A stretch of 17,164 nt of DNA from CG10-46-32 sp964606465 (GTDB lineage: Bacteria; Patescibacteriota; Patescibacteriia; UBA2169), in the NCBI GenBank assembly GCA_964606465.1, contig CAZSGI010000012.1:1-17164 (forward strand), given 5' to 3'. The position numbers and the translations under genes were made by a program. This document shows, piece after piece, positions 1 through 6,401 of this stretch (positions within the stretch are counted from its first letter, which is position 1; every line of letters begins with the position of its first letter). The notes below the pieces were generated by a model. That model searched no databases and was not told where the DNA came from. It saw nothing but the letters and a program-made list of their open reading frames with translations.

Positions 1-868
1 TCAAGGCCACTTTGGTCATAGGCACAAATGCCTGGGCCCCGTCATCGCCGCCGTTCGTTGAGTCCGTAATCACGGTTGCGGCAGCCGGGGTGTCAGAAGC
101 CAGGGCAACGGTCAACCCAGAGCCAACCGGCGTTGTGGTGCCCGGAGGAGTGGTAACCGTCGGAGCAGCGCCTACGCCGCCAGGAATGGTTACTGAAGCT
201 TCTTTTACCACGATCTTGGAACCGTCTGTATAGGTCTCGGAAGCAGGAATGGTGATGACCGGAATGTTCGCGTACCCGTTCACCTTAATCACGTCAGTTG
301 AAGCGAACGCGCGCTTCTGGTCTGCCTGAAGCAAATACACGGTTGAAGAGCTTGCGTACTTCACCAGGGTTCCGTTCGGGTGCGCGGTGGTTGCAGTCAC
401 CATGGTGCCGGTTGCGCCGTACTTATCCAAGAATGACTGCGGAAGCCAGGTGATGTTGTTGTAGTTGTATCCGAGCGTTTCGAACACGCTTGCAGAAACG
501 ATCGGGCGGAGCTTCTTGCCCGACACCGCGTACACTGCCGGTGTTTCCAATGCTCGAATCAACGCGCCGTCTCGGAATTCGACGTCATTCCCGACGGTAA
601 ACCCAGAGAGATCCGTGGTGAACGTGCTGCTGAAATTCGCTGGGTAGCCCCAGGACGTGTACACGTTCTGGTGGGGGAATGGGTGAATAGTCACGCCATC
701 CGCGTCCACAAGATACACTGCCGGATTGCCTGCGCCCTTAATGAGGTCGCCTGCTGCTGCACCGACTGTGACCGGCGCCAGCGCAAACAAACCAACGCTC
801 CACACTATGGTGGATACCGTTAAAGTAGCTGACAGGACCTTTTTAGAGTGTTTTATGATATCACTCAT
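1..868 (-). CDS. S-layer-like surface protein, 3' end outside window
   Basis: Open from ATG at 868 to the window edge (289 codons, no stop). The start is set by a strong Shine-Dalgarno, AAGGAG at 881-876, 7 nt upstream. Residues 1-40 are a basic then hydrophobic N-terminus ending in small residues, consistent with a Sec signal or anchor. Three related beta-type repeats follow, each starting with a VY(L/A) strand: near residues 51 (VYLVDADG), 112 (VYAVSGKK) and 177 (VYLLQADQ). From about 226 comes a Pro/Thr/Gly linker, then a domain starting near 252 (LTVALASDTPAA). This layout matches the large repeat-bearing surface proteins of Parcubacteria, thought to form an S-layer-like coat; that is family-level recognition, not proof. 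Promoters of both ECF type and sigma-70 type lie upstream. The protein probably continues well beyond the window. It could instead be a cell-wall adhesin of the same architecture. Confidence 0.75.
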   Translation of the reverse strand, partial: MSDIIKHSKKVLSATLTVSTIVWSVGLFALAPVTVGAAAGDLIKGAGNPAVYLVDADGVTIHPFPHQNVYTSWGYPANFSSTFTTDLSGFTVGNDVEFRDGALIRALETPAVYAVSGKKLRPIVSASVFETLGYNYNNITWLPQSFLDKYGATGTMVTATTAHPNGTLVKYASSSTVYLLQADQKRAFASTDVIKVNGYANIPVITIPASETYTDGSKIVVKEASVTIPGGVGAAPTVTTPPGTTTPVGSGLTVALASDTPAAATVITDSTNGGDDGAQAFVPMTKVAL

Positions 869-888
869 ATAGGTTCTCCTTATATACA

Positions 889-909
889 TTTCTGCCGACC
901 TGGCAGAAA
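889..909 (-). other. Leader hairpin of the S-layer-like gene
   Basis: Perfect 8-bp inverted repeat TTTCTGCC / GGCAGAAA with a 5-nt loop, ending 7 nt upstream of the AAGGAG ribosome binding site. It lies inside the leader expected from every promoter proposed for this gene. A 5' stem next to the SD could stabilise an abundant mRNA or affect ribosome access. No T-tract follows it, so it is not a terminator. Confidence 0.5.
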
Positions 910-990
910 TAGTTATTTACCAAATAATAATAAACAAAACGAATAAAATGTCCCTGGTCTGACACTAACCGTGCTCTTTCACTAGTATGA

Positions 991-1016
991 GACGAAAATG
1001 CGCGTATACTCGTTAC
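991..1016 (-). promoter_or_regulatory. ECF-type promoter of the S-layer-like gene
   Basis: On the minus strand GTAAC (1016-1012) is followed by 17 nt and then CGTC (994-991), in the context TTTTCGTCTCA. The same 11-base string and the same -35 occur at the sigma factor promoter (3243-3219). GTAAC/CGTC resembles the AAC ... CGTC/CGTA pattern of ECF sigma promoters. The predicted transcript start near 984 gives a leader of about 115 nt. Confidence 0.6.
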
Positions 1017-1029
1017 AATTATATACTTT

Positions 1030-1057
1030 GTTATAGCAGATTTCTCTTACTTGTCAA
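1030..1057 (-). promoter_or_regulatory. Sigma-70 promoter upstream of the S-layer-like gene
   Basis: Minus-strand TTGACA (1057-1052), 16-nt spacer and TATAAC (1035-1030), preceded by TGC (extended -10). A consensus -35 with a near-consensus extended -10 makes this a strong housekeeping promoter candidate, about 155 nt upstream of the ATG. Confidence 0.65.
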
Positions 1058-1062
1058 CAACT

Positions 1063-1098
1063 ATTATAGCATGCCTGTCTGTCAAGCAACAAGGCATG
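1063..1098 (-). promoter_or_regulatory. Second sigma-70 promoter with an internal inverted repeat
   Basis: TGC-TATAAT (extended -10, 1068-1063) has a possible -35 TTGTTG at 1092-1087 with an 18-nt spacer. The inverted repeat CATGCCT/AGGCATG (1070-1076 and 1092-1098) covers the spacer and touches the -35, so it could be an operator. It is a poor terminator for the preceding gene because only ATAATAG follows. Together with the promoters at 1030 and 991 it forms a tandem array. Confidence 0.35.
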
Positions 1099-1136
1099 TT
1101 ATACACAAAGATAAACTTTAGCTAATATTAGATAAA

Positions 1137-2642
1137 TTATTCCTTTTTATCCCCAACAGATTCTTGAACCGAAGTTGCGGCAGTATTGTTGCTTCCGGAT
1201 GATCCTAGTTGGTTTACGGTACCAGGCGTACTGCTTGCAGATATTGACGAACTACCTGTCTTTGTGTCTTGATTCTGTTTTTGAAAAAATCCTGAATTCT
1301 GTTGCGCACCACCATCAGCAGTTGCTGCGGCAGCATCTTTGACAATTGCTTTGACTTCTTTGACTTTCTCAACCGCTTGCCCGAGCTCCTGTATGTTCTT
1401 GTTGTCAAGAATTTTCTTTGCTTCATTGATTGCTTCTTTTATCTGCTCCGGCGCGGCGGCACTTGAAGCTTTCTCTAAGACTGGCTGCGTGCTTGACGCT
1501 GAAGCGCCGTCCGTTTTCTGCGGCGATGACAACGGGGCAAGTTCAGCGCTCTTCACTTTGTCCGAAAGCGCGGCGTCAATCGTTTTTTCAACTTTTTCAA
1601 TTTTCTTCTGCACCTTGTCTACCGCCTCCTGCTGCACCGCCTCGCTCGTGGAAGCTTGCGCTTTTCCCACGAACACTTCCAAGGACTTGATGTTGGTCTC
1701 GTCAACCACATCAAGCGCGTTGTTGAGCGTCGTGAGAAGATCTTTCTCGGCCGCGGTGTCCGCTGCTTTGGCGTTCTGGGATTGTGCAACGCTTGTCGTC
1801 TCGGATGCGGCTGTTGTAGTGGTTGTGGAAAGCTCACCGAGCGCTTGGGTGCTCGTGCTGGTTGCTGAATCGTTCTGCGTCGCAAGATCCCGAACTCCGA
1901 GATCTGCGCCAGAGGCGGCTGCGGATTCTTCGCGAGCACCACCCGTAAGAGGAGCGGGAGGCGCATCCGGCGCCAAAGCAAATGCATCCGAAAGCGCGGC
2001 TTCGGCTTTCTGGTCAGCCAACTTTTCCTTTATCACCAGCAAATTTTCTTCCAATTCCGAAGTTTTGTCATTCACCAATTTTGAAATTTTCAGCACTGTT
2101 TCCTCGGATTTCTCTTCTTGACCAAGTTTTTCAAGGCGTTTTTGCACAGAATCCAAATCACTGCTGAAACGCCTGATTGCCTGCTCAATGTGCGGGGTAT
2201 TGGCTACGGCAGGATCCTGCTCAAGAATCTCGTTCACCTCGGCAAGCCGGGTGGTTGCGAACGAAATCTCGAGTTCGGCTTTTTTTGACTCGGAAAATGC
2301 AACCCCGATTTGCGCCCGCTCAATACCCAACTTGACCGAATACAACGGCTCCCCGGGCAAGCTCGCGCGGGCGGCCTGAACCGTGCTCACGGAACTGTAC
2401 GAAACCACGGCAAAAATGAGGAAACCGGCGAGCGCGGGTTTGAGCGCAGCCTGCGCGAACAGCGAATTGAAAAGTTGCGCAAACGAGGCATGGTCGCGAA
2501 CCGAAACCGGCGCTTCTTGCCACAAGGGATCTTTTCGTATTTCGGCAAGCAACGCCTCCCGCGCCGTCGCGCACCATGAATCGCGCGGCGAGAGCGCGGC
2601 TCGTGCGCGGTACATGTGTTGTTTGAATGAGTAGAATCGCAT
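1137..2642 (-). CDS. DUF5667-type membrane protein, putative anti-sigma partner
   Basis: 501 aa starting at ATG 2642, with GGAG a few bases upstream. It lies 17 nt after the sigma factor stop, in one operon. Residues 1-65 form a short cytoplasmic domain, and 67-90 a transmembrane segment (PALAGFLIFAVVSYSS). From about 93 to 190 it matches the DUF5667 pattern: SLPGEPLYSVKLGIERAQ, then a run of charged helices (AELEISFATTRLAEVNE). Residues 220-501 are an Ala/Ser/Thr-rich tail with charged helical patches (around 330-350 and 400-440), probably outside the membrane. DUF5667 proteins encoded directly after ECF sigma factors are usually read as membrane-bound regulators of that sigma factor; this role is inferred from context. 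No zinc-binding HxxxCxxC anti-sigma motif is visible. The long tail could be a wall- or S-layer-contacting sensor. Confidence 0.8.
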   Translation of the reverse strand: MRFYSFKQHMYRARAALSPRDSWCATAREALLAEIRKDPLWQEAPVSVRDHASFAQLFNSLFAQAALKPALAGFLIFAVVSYSSVSTVQAARASLPGEPLYSVKLGIERAQIGVAFSESKKAELEISFATTRLAEVNEILEQDPAVANTPHIEQAIRRFSSDLDSVQKRLEKLGQEEKSEETVLKISKLVNDKTSELEENLLVIKEKLADQKAEAALSDAFALAPDAPPAPLTGGAREESAAASGADLGVRDLATQNDSATSTSTQALGELSTTTTTAASETTSVAQSQNAKAADTAAEKDLLTTLNNALDVVDETNIKSLEVFVGKAQASTSEAVQQEAVDKVQKKIEKVEKTIDAALSDKVKSAELAPLSSPQKTDGASASSTQPVLEKASSAAAPEQIKEAINEAKKILDNKNIQELGQAVEKVKEVKAIVKDAAAATADGGAQQNSGFFQKQNQDTKTGSSSISASSTPGTVNQLGSSGSNNTAATSVQESVGDKKE

Positions 2643-2659
2643 ACTGCTCCTGGCGTACG

Positions 2660-3211
2660 TTACCGCTTCGCCAGCAACTGTTTCACCTGTTTGACGGCCC
2701 GGTGCAGCGCAACGCGGACCGCACCGTTCTTTTTCCCTTGAATTTCGGCAATCTCTTTAATACTCAAATCCTGCAGGTAGCGCAGGGTTATCAATTCCCG
2801 GTGGTCCTCCGAGAGCCGGTCCAGCACCCGGAGCACCAACTGAACGTCGTCTCGGTGCTCTGTTTCCTTCTCCAGATTCGATGTCGTATCAATGATGTTT
2901 TCGAGCTGACGTTCGGAAAAAGCGGTGAATGCAACTTTTCCGGCGCGGTAGTAATCAATGATCAAGTTCCGCGCAACGCGGTAGAGGAACGCCCGAAAAT
3001 CTTCTATTCGCTTCTTCTGTGAGCTCGTGTACTCCCACGCTTTTAAAAAAACCTCACCCACCAGATCCTGCGCTTCGTGGTCATTGCGAACCCGTATAAT
3101 CACAAATCGGTATATTTCATCAACATACTTGTCATACAGCTTGCCGAATGCCTGCTCATCTCCGGCAATGCTGGACGCAATCAAGAACTGGTCGCTGAAT
3201 TTTACGCTCAT
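2660..3211 (-). CDS. ECF-type RNA polymerase sigma factor
   Basis: 183 aa from ATG 3211 (MSVKFSDQFL). Region 2 spans about residues 18-90 (FGKLYDKYVDEIYRFV, DLVGEVFLKAW, FRAFLYRVARNLIIDYYRA), which covers core-polymerase and -10 binding. A short charged linker leads to region 4 at about 125-180 (LSEDHRELITLRYLQDLSIKEIA, then a helix-turn-helix). There is no region 1.1 or region 3, as in group 4 sigma factors. An upstream TTG (3277) would give 22 more residues, but these lie over the terminator-like hairpin and the promoter -35, so they are rejected. No Shine-Dalgarno precedes ATG 3211. The ECF promoter's CGTC ends 7 nt before it, implying a leaderless, self-activated message. The DUF5667 gene follows in the operon. 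Confidence 0.92.
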   Translation of the reverse strand: MSVKFSDQFLIASSIAGDEQAFGKLYDKYVDEIYRFVIIRVRNDHEAQDLVGEVFLKAWEYTSSQKKRIEDFRAFLYRVARNLIIDYYRAGKVAFTAFSERQLENIIDTTSNLEKETEHRDDVQLVLRVLDRLSEDHRELITLRYLQDLSIKEIAEIQGKKNGAVRVALHRAVKQVKQLLAKR

Positions 3212-3218
3212 ATAGTGA

Positions 3219-3243
3219 GACGAAAAAGCCAAAAAAATGTTAC
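3219..3243 (-). promoter_or_regulatory. ECF-type autoregulatory promoter of the sigma operon
   Basis: Minus-strand GTAAC (3243-3239), 16-nt T-rich spacer, CGTC (3222-3219), again in the context TTTTCGTCTCA. It matches the element upstream of the S-layer-like gene. Transcript start is expected at or within a few nt of the sigma ATG (3211). Confidence 0.6.
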
Positions 3244-3260
3244 CTGTCCAAATCGTAACA
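3231..3260 (-). terminator. Putative terminator of the upstream three-gene operon, overlapping the sigma promoter
   Basis: Minus-strand TGTTAC (3260-3255), 11-nt loop, GTAACA (3243-3238), then seven T (3237-3231). The stem is only 6 bp, so termination may be partial. The 3' arm of the hairpin is the -35 element of the ECF promoter. It sits about 40-70 nt after the stop of the 3302-4039 gene. Confidence 0.4.
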
Positions 3261-3301
3261 GGCTTATATTTAAGCAAAAAGGGCTTTTTTTGTCTACACG
3301 G

Positions 3302-4039
3302 TTACACCCATGACGTTGACGCGAGCACAACCGCCAAAAAAAACCCGTATACCAGCAGTTTCTTGACGATAATCCGTTTTCTGATGCGTTCGGGGTACAG
3401 GTAGTACTTGATGAGGTCATAGCTTGCGAGCACGAGCACGGTCAGGATTGCCGCGAGCGTGACCTCGGTGAACGGCAGCCACGCAACAACCGAAAAAAAT
3501 TCAATCCCCAAGAGCACGAGCAGCAGGTACGCCGCGAGCAAGCGACCGGGGGAGCGCGTGAGCGTGCACAGCCCGGAGTAGGCGAACACCCCGAAGCTCG
3601 CGATGAACACCGCGAACGCTTCCGCGAGCTGCCAGCCGATAACCGTCAAGAGCCCGAAGCTGGTTACGGTCCACACAAAGGTGCCCCCGAAAAAGAGTAT
3701 CAGCCGGAGCGTAATTGACTGGTGCTCCCCGGGCGTTTCCCGGCGCATGCCGTACACGAAAGCAACCCACAAGAGGAGCGCAATGCCGAACTTCAGGTAC
3801 TGAAAATCCAGCCACAAGAGCCACCAGAACACGCCCGCGCAGAAGAGCACCACGCTCATCCGGTCAACGAGCACGCTCCAAAACCCGCGACCGGGCGCGG
3901 AGAGCCGAGCGCTCGCAACGCCCGAAGCAACCAAACAGAGGAGCAACCAGTACAGCACGCGGGGCGGGTCAAAAAGCGCAAGCTCCCAGCTGAAGAGAAC
4001 CCCAGCGAGAGACGCCCAAAAAACCAATGATTTCAACAT
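3302..4039 (-). CDS. Unknown polytopic membrane protein
   Basis: 245 aa, no family recognised. Almost the whole length is hydrophobic, with about seven or eight membrane segments: near 5-20, 28-45, 60-80, 82-97, 110-132, 135-155, 167-185, 190-210 and a last one at the C-terminus (several are close together). Short basic loops lie at ARLSAPGRG, GMRRETPGEHQ and YPERIRKRIIVKK; by the positive-inside rule the last lies in the cytoplasm. It is the third gene of an operon, starting 9 nt after the stop of the previous gene without a Shine-Dalgarno, so translation is probably coupled. No transporter or enzyme motif is visible. Its partners are two single-span proteins, which suggests a membrane complex; that is inference. 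Confidence 0.65.
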   Translation of the reverse strand: MLKSLVFWASLAGVLFSWELALFDPPRVLYWLLLCLVASGVASARLSAPGRGFWSVLVDRMSVVLFCAGVFWWLLWLDFQYLKFGIALLLWVAFVYGMRRETPGEHQSITLRLILFFGGTFVWTVTSFGLLTVIGWQLAEAFAVFIASFGVFAYSGLCTLTRSPGRLLAAYLLLVLLGIEFFSVVAWLPFTEVTLAAILTVLVLASYDLIKYYLYPERIRKRIIVKKLLVYGFFLAVVLASTSWV

Positions 4040-4048
4040 ACTATGCGC

Positions 4049-4486
4049 CTATGGAGCGACTTCAAAAATGTAGGTATTTTCTCCGGGAATCAACAAAAAT
4101 CTCTTTCCGGTAGACGGGTTTTTAACCTCAAAACGCTCCGCAGCATCCGCCCAAGTCGCCTCAAAAACCCCGCTTTCAAGGCTTTTTTCGAACAAAAGGT
4201 GGTCATTGTCGCGAACAATGAATGCCTGGGTGGTGGTTGCAAATCCGCGCCGGACCAAGAGCAGTACATCGTTTTTGTGCTCGCCAGAGCCCTTTTTCGA
4301 GGCCAACACCACCTCATCCGGCGCGAGCTGAAACCGCGCCACAGCTGCCCCGCGGACGCTGCCGAAATCAATCTCCCCGTACTCGCCGTAGTCGTGCGGA
4401 CCCGCATAAAAGACCAAAAACAGGGCGCTCCACGCCAGTACGCCGAACGCGGTGATGATGATGCTCGTTTTGCGCGACAGTTTCAT
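4049..4486 (-). CDS. Unknown single-span membrane protein
   Basis: 145 aa. A short basic N-terminus (MKLSRKTS) and one membrane helix (about residues 9-28) lead to an extracytoplasmic domain of about 115 residues with alternating beta-type segments (VVLASKKG, DVLLLVRRGF, AFIVRDNDHLLF, RFLLIPGENTYIFEV). The start overlaps the upstream stop in an ATGA and has GGAG 5 nt before it, so both a Shine-Dalgarno and coupling support it. No known domain recognised. The beta-rich outer domain could bind a ligand or partner protein. Confidence 0.65.
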   Translation of the reverse strand: MKLSRKTSIIITAFGVLAWSALFLVFYAGPHDYGEYGEIDFGSVRGAAVARFQLAPDEVVLASKKGSGEHKNDVLLLVRRGFATTTQAFIVRDNDHLLFEKSLESGVFEATWADAAERFEVKNPSTGKRFLLIPGENTYIFEVAP

Positions 4487-4962
4487 GGTGCTCCGACAAT
4501 GGAAAGCCAGGGATAGGCCAAAAACAGCTGCTCGCGGCGCCTCGAGAGCGCGGCCCGGTCAGCCGATTCCTCTTTCAACGCTTCTTGCGCGAGTACCACG
4601 AGCGCGGCGTGCATAGATCGGTACGGCGCTGGAACGGGCGCGGCGAGGAGGTTCTGGTAGATCGCGCCAAGGGGGTACCCGGACGCATCTTCGCCGGAAA
4701 GCTTCGCGTCAATCGCCTGGTTCAGCCGGGGCACGTTCGCGCTGATGGTATCGCGGTAATCCTGAATCCCGGGTGCGGGCTCAATTGCCGCACCTTTGAC
4801 GTACTCAGCAAGGGGCAACGGCTTTTTTGCGGCTGACCGTAACATCTCCTCCTTGATGCGCGCGCGCTCAAACAGTATTCCGACAAAACTGGCCGCAAAA
4901 ACAAAAACAAAACCGATTTGCAAGTAACGCTTTTGTTCGTGGAAACTTTTTGTTTTTGTCAT
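4483..4962 (-). CDS. Unknown single-span membrane protein, first gene of operon
   Basis: 159 aa. The first 14 residues are charged (MTKTKSFHEQKRYL), followed by a membrane segment at about 15-31 (IGFVFVFAASFVGILF) and a helical outer domain rich in Ala, Glu and Arg (34-159), including DYRDTISANVPRLNQAIDAK and a Glu/Arg-rich stretch near 125-145. No family recognised. An extended -10 (TGG-TATAAT, 4977-4969) ends 6 nt before the ATG, so transcription would start at or beside the start codon, and there is no Shine-Dalgarno. It heads the operon with the genes at 4049-4486 and 3302-4039. Confidence 0.65.
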   Translation of the reverse strand: MTKTKSFHEQKRYLQIGFVFVFAASFVGILFERARIKEEMLRSAAKKPLPLAEYVKGAAIEPAPGIQDYRDTISANVPRLNQAIDAKLSGEDASGYPLGAIYQNLLAAPVPAPYRSMHAALVVLAQEALKEESADRAALSRRREQLFLAYPWLSIVGAP

Positions 4963-4968
4963 GCAAAA

Positions 4969-4977
4969 ATTATACCA
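4969..4977 (-). promoter_or_regulatory. Extended -10 promoter giving a leaderless transcript
   Basis: Minus-strand TGG-TATAAT. The next bases are TTTTGC and then the ATG at 4962. No good -35 is seen at 17 nt, as is usual for extended -10 promoters. Confidence 0.55.
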
Positions 4978-5042
4978 TTTTTCCCATGGTAATCATACAC
5001 CGTTGAGCACCGAAGTGCGTGACGAAGTAATATGCTAAAATT

Positions 5043-5072
5043 AAAAGCTGACCATGTTGAAAAAAAGCTGAC
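5043..5072 (+). repeat. Two direct copies of AAAAGCTGAC, 20 bp apart
   Basis: AAAAGCTGAC occurs at 5043-5052 and 5063-5072. A 20-bp period places both on the same DNA face (two helical turns). They lie between the divergent promoters of the 4962 operon and the TrmB-like gene, so they are candidate binding sites for the adjacent regulator. They do not resemble the TACT-N3-AGTA palindrome of archaeal TrmB. Confidence 0.4.
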
Positions 5073-5134
5073 AAATTTTCTGGCTTATGTTAGTATAAAA
5101 TTAGTCAATTTCCACATCAATGTCAAAAAATAAA

Positions 5135-5162
5135 TTGACAAGAAAAACAGGGGAATTACAAT
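5135..5162 (+). promoter_or_regulatory. Sigma-70 promoter just upstream of the TrmB-like gene
   Basis: TTGACA (5135-5140), 16 nt, TACAAT (5157-5162). Transcription would begin near 5169 and leave only about 9 nt before the ATG at 5178. Weaker -10-like elements lie further upstream (TGC-TAAAAT ending at 5041; TATAAA at 5094-5099) and would give a longer leader including the short upstream ORF. Confidence 0.45.
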
Positions 5163-5181
5163 GAATCCACAATCGCAATGA
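5161..5181 (+). CDS. Six-codon leader ORF (MNPQSQ) overlapping the TrmB-like start
   Basis: ATG at 5161 has a good Shine-Dalgarno (AGGGGA, 5149-5154, 6 nt spacing). Its stop TGA (5179-5181) overlaps the ATG of the regulator (5178) as ATGA. The regulator has no Shine-Dalgarno of its own, so its translation may depend on ribosomes ending here. If the promoter at 5135-5162 is the only one used, this ORF is not transcribed. It is too short to judge by composition. Confidence 0.4.
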   Translation: MNPQSQ

Positions 5182-5915
5182 TTGAGACCACCTTAAAAAA
5201 ATTCGGGTTTAACGACAAAGAGATTCTGGTGTACCTGACGCTGTTGCGACTGGGGTCAGCTCCGATCCGAGCCATCTCCGAAACCCTAAACATCAACCGC
5301 ACCACGGTCCACTCCATGCTGCGCACCTTGGGCGACTACGGACTCGTGAGCTTTGTGGACAAGGAAAAACGCAGGTACTTTGCGGCAGAGCCGCCCGAGC
5401 ACCTCCTGGGCGCGCTCAAGATGAAGCAGAACGACCTGGAGCAGACCAGGGCTGACATAGAGAAAATCATTCCGGAACTGAAGTCCTTGTATGAGAAATC
5501 CGAGTTCAAGCCAAAGGTCAAGTACTTTGAGGGGGACCCAGGCATCCGAACCATCCTGCAGGACGTGCTGGACGCAACCGCGGATGAGCCCACAAAGCAG
5601 TACTACGTGTACTCATCAAGCACCATCCGCAACACACTCCTCCGCGTGTTCCCGGAGTACAACGACGAGCGCATCAAGCGCGGCATCCGCGTGCAGTCCA
5701 TTTCCATCGGCCCGGGCGGCATCCTGCGGGGCCTTGATGAGCGCAAGTGGCTCTCCCGGGAAGAATCAAGCCCCACCTACACCTTGATCTACGCAGGCAG
5801 GATAGCCCTCATCTCGCTTGATGCATCCGCCCAGCCGCACGGCGTGGTCATGGAAGACCAGAACACGTACCAAACGCAAGTCATGATATTCCGATGCCTA
5901 TGGGAAAAGCTGTAA
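5178..5915 (+). CDS. TrmB-family transcriptional regulator
   Basis: 245 aa. Residues 1-70 are a winged helix-turn-helix of TrmB type (LKKFGFNDKEILVYLTLLRLG, then INRTTVHSMLRTL as the recognition helix, then the wing FVDKEKRRYFAAEPP). Residues 75-108 form a charged helix likely to dimerise. From 110 to 245 is an alpha/beta effector domain (KVKYFEGDPGIRTILQDVLD, YYVYSSS, GIRVQSISIGP) as in the TrmB C-terminal region, which in studied archaeal members binds sugars. The ligand here is unknown. It is the first gene of an operon with a Nudix hydrolase and a GT2 glycosyltransferase, so it may respond to a sugar or nucleotide-sugar. The ATG is the only reasonable start and is coupled to a tiny upstream ORF. 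Confidence 0.85.
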   Translation: MIETTLKKFGFNDKEILVYLTLLRLGSAPIRAISETLNINRTTVHSMLRTLGDYGLVSFVDKEKRRYFAAEPPEHLLGALKMKQNDLEQTRADIEKIIPELKSLYEKSEFKPKVKYFEGDPGIRTILQDVLDATADEPTKQYYVYSSSTIRNTLLRVFPEYNDERIKRGIRVQSISIGPGGILRGLDERKWLSREESSPTYTLIYAGRIALISLDASAQPHGVVMEDQNTYQTQVMIFRCLWEKL

Positions 5916-6361
5916 CCTCAAACCAACAGCATGTCTCGTGCGGTGCGGTCGTGTACCGAAAACACGGTACGGAAGTGGAGGTGCTCGCAATGTATCGCTC
6001 TGAAACCGATTCATGGCACCTGCCAAAAGGGACACAAGAACCCGGCGAGAGCCCTGAAGAGACCGCACGCCGAGAGATCATAGAGGAAACCGGTTATCCC
6101 ATAACCGTTGTGCAATACCTTGGTGGTCTTGAATCAACTATTGAGCGGCCAGGGGGCATCGTCCCAAAGCTGACCCACTACTTTGCTGCCCAGCCCACAA
6201 GCGAAGCTCCAACAACAGGAGGCGATACCGAGCATGATGCGGTCCGTTTCGTACCCATTGAAAAACTTAAAAACTTACTCAAGGAAAAACGGGTCAAAAA
6301 CTTTGAGAAAGAACACCTGATTCTGGAAACATTTCTTGAATCAGGCGTCCTTTTTGAGTAG
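5894..6361 (+). CDS. Nudix hydrolase
   Basis: 155 aa. The Nudix box G-x5-E-x7-REUxEExGU is complete: G46, E52, R60-E61, E64-E65 and G67. It is preceded by WHLPKG, typical of Ap4A- and MutT-like Nudix enzymes. These enzymes cleave nucleoside diphosphates linked to another group, using Mg2+ bound by the box glutamates. The substrate cannot be set from sequence. The start overlaps the TrmB-like gene by 22 nt; an in-frame ATG at 5900 is an alternative. In an operon with a GT2 enzyme, a nucleotide-sugar or dinucleotide substrate is possible, but housekeeping cleanup is just as likely. Confidence 0.9.
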   Translation: MPMGKAVTSNQQHVSCGAVVYRKHGTEVEVLAMYRSETDSWHLPKGTQEPGESPEETARREIIEETGYPITVVQYLGGLESTIERPGGIVPKLTHYFAAQPTSEAPTTGGDTEHDAVRFVPIEKLKNLLKEKRVKNFEKEHLILETFLESGVLFE

Positions 6362-6401
6362 TACGCTCATTCACAACACGCCATCGGGGGAATGGCACGC
6401 C

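Noticed and set aside
1339..2121. 260-codon plus-strand reading frame opposite the DUF5667 gene
   Set aside because: It is the antisense of a low-complexity coding region; no RBS or domain, and its Ser/Ala/Cys-rich product mirrors the real gene's codons.
3212..3277. TTG start adding 22 residues to the ECF sigma factor
   Set aside because: The extension covers the terminator-like hairpin and the ECF promoter and has no similarity to sigma region 2.
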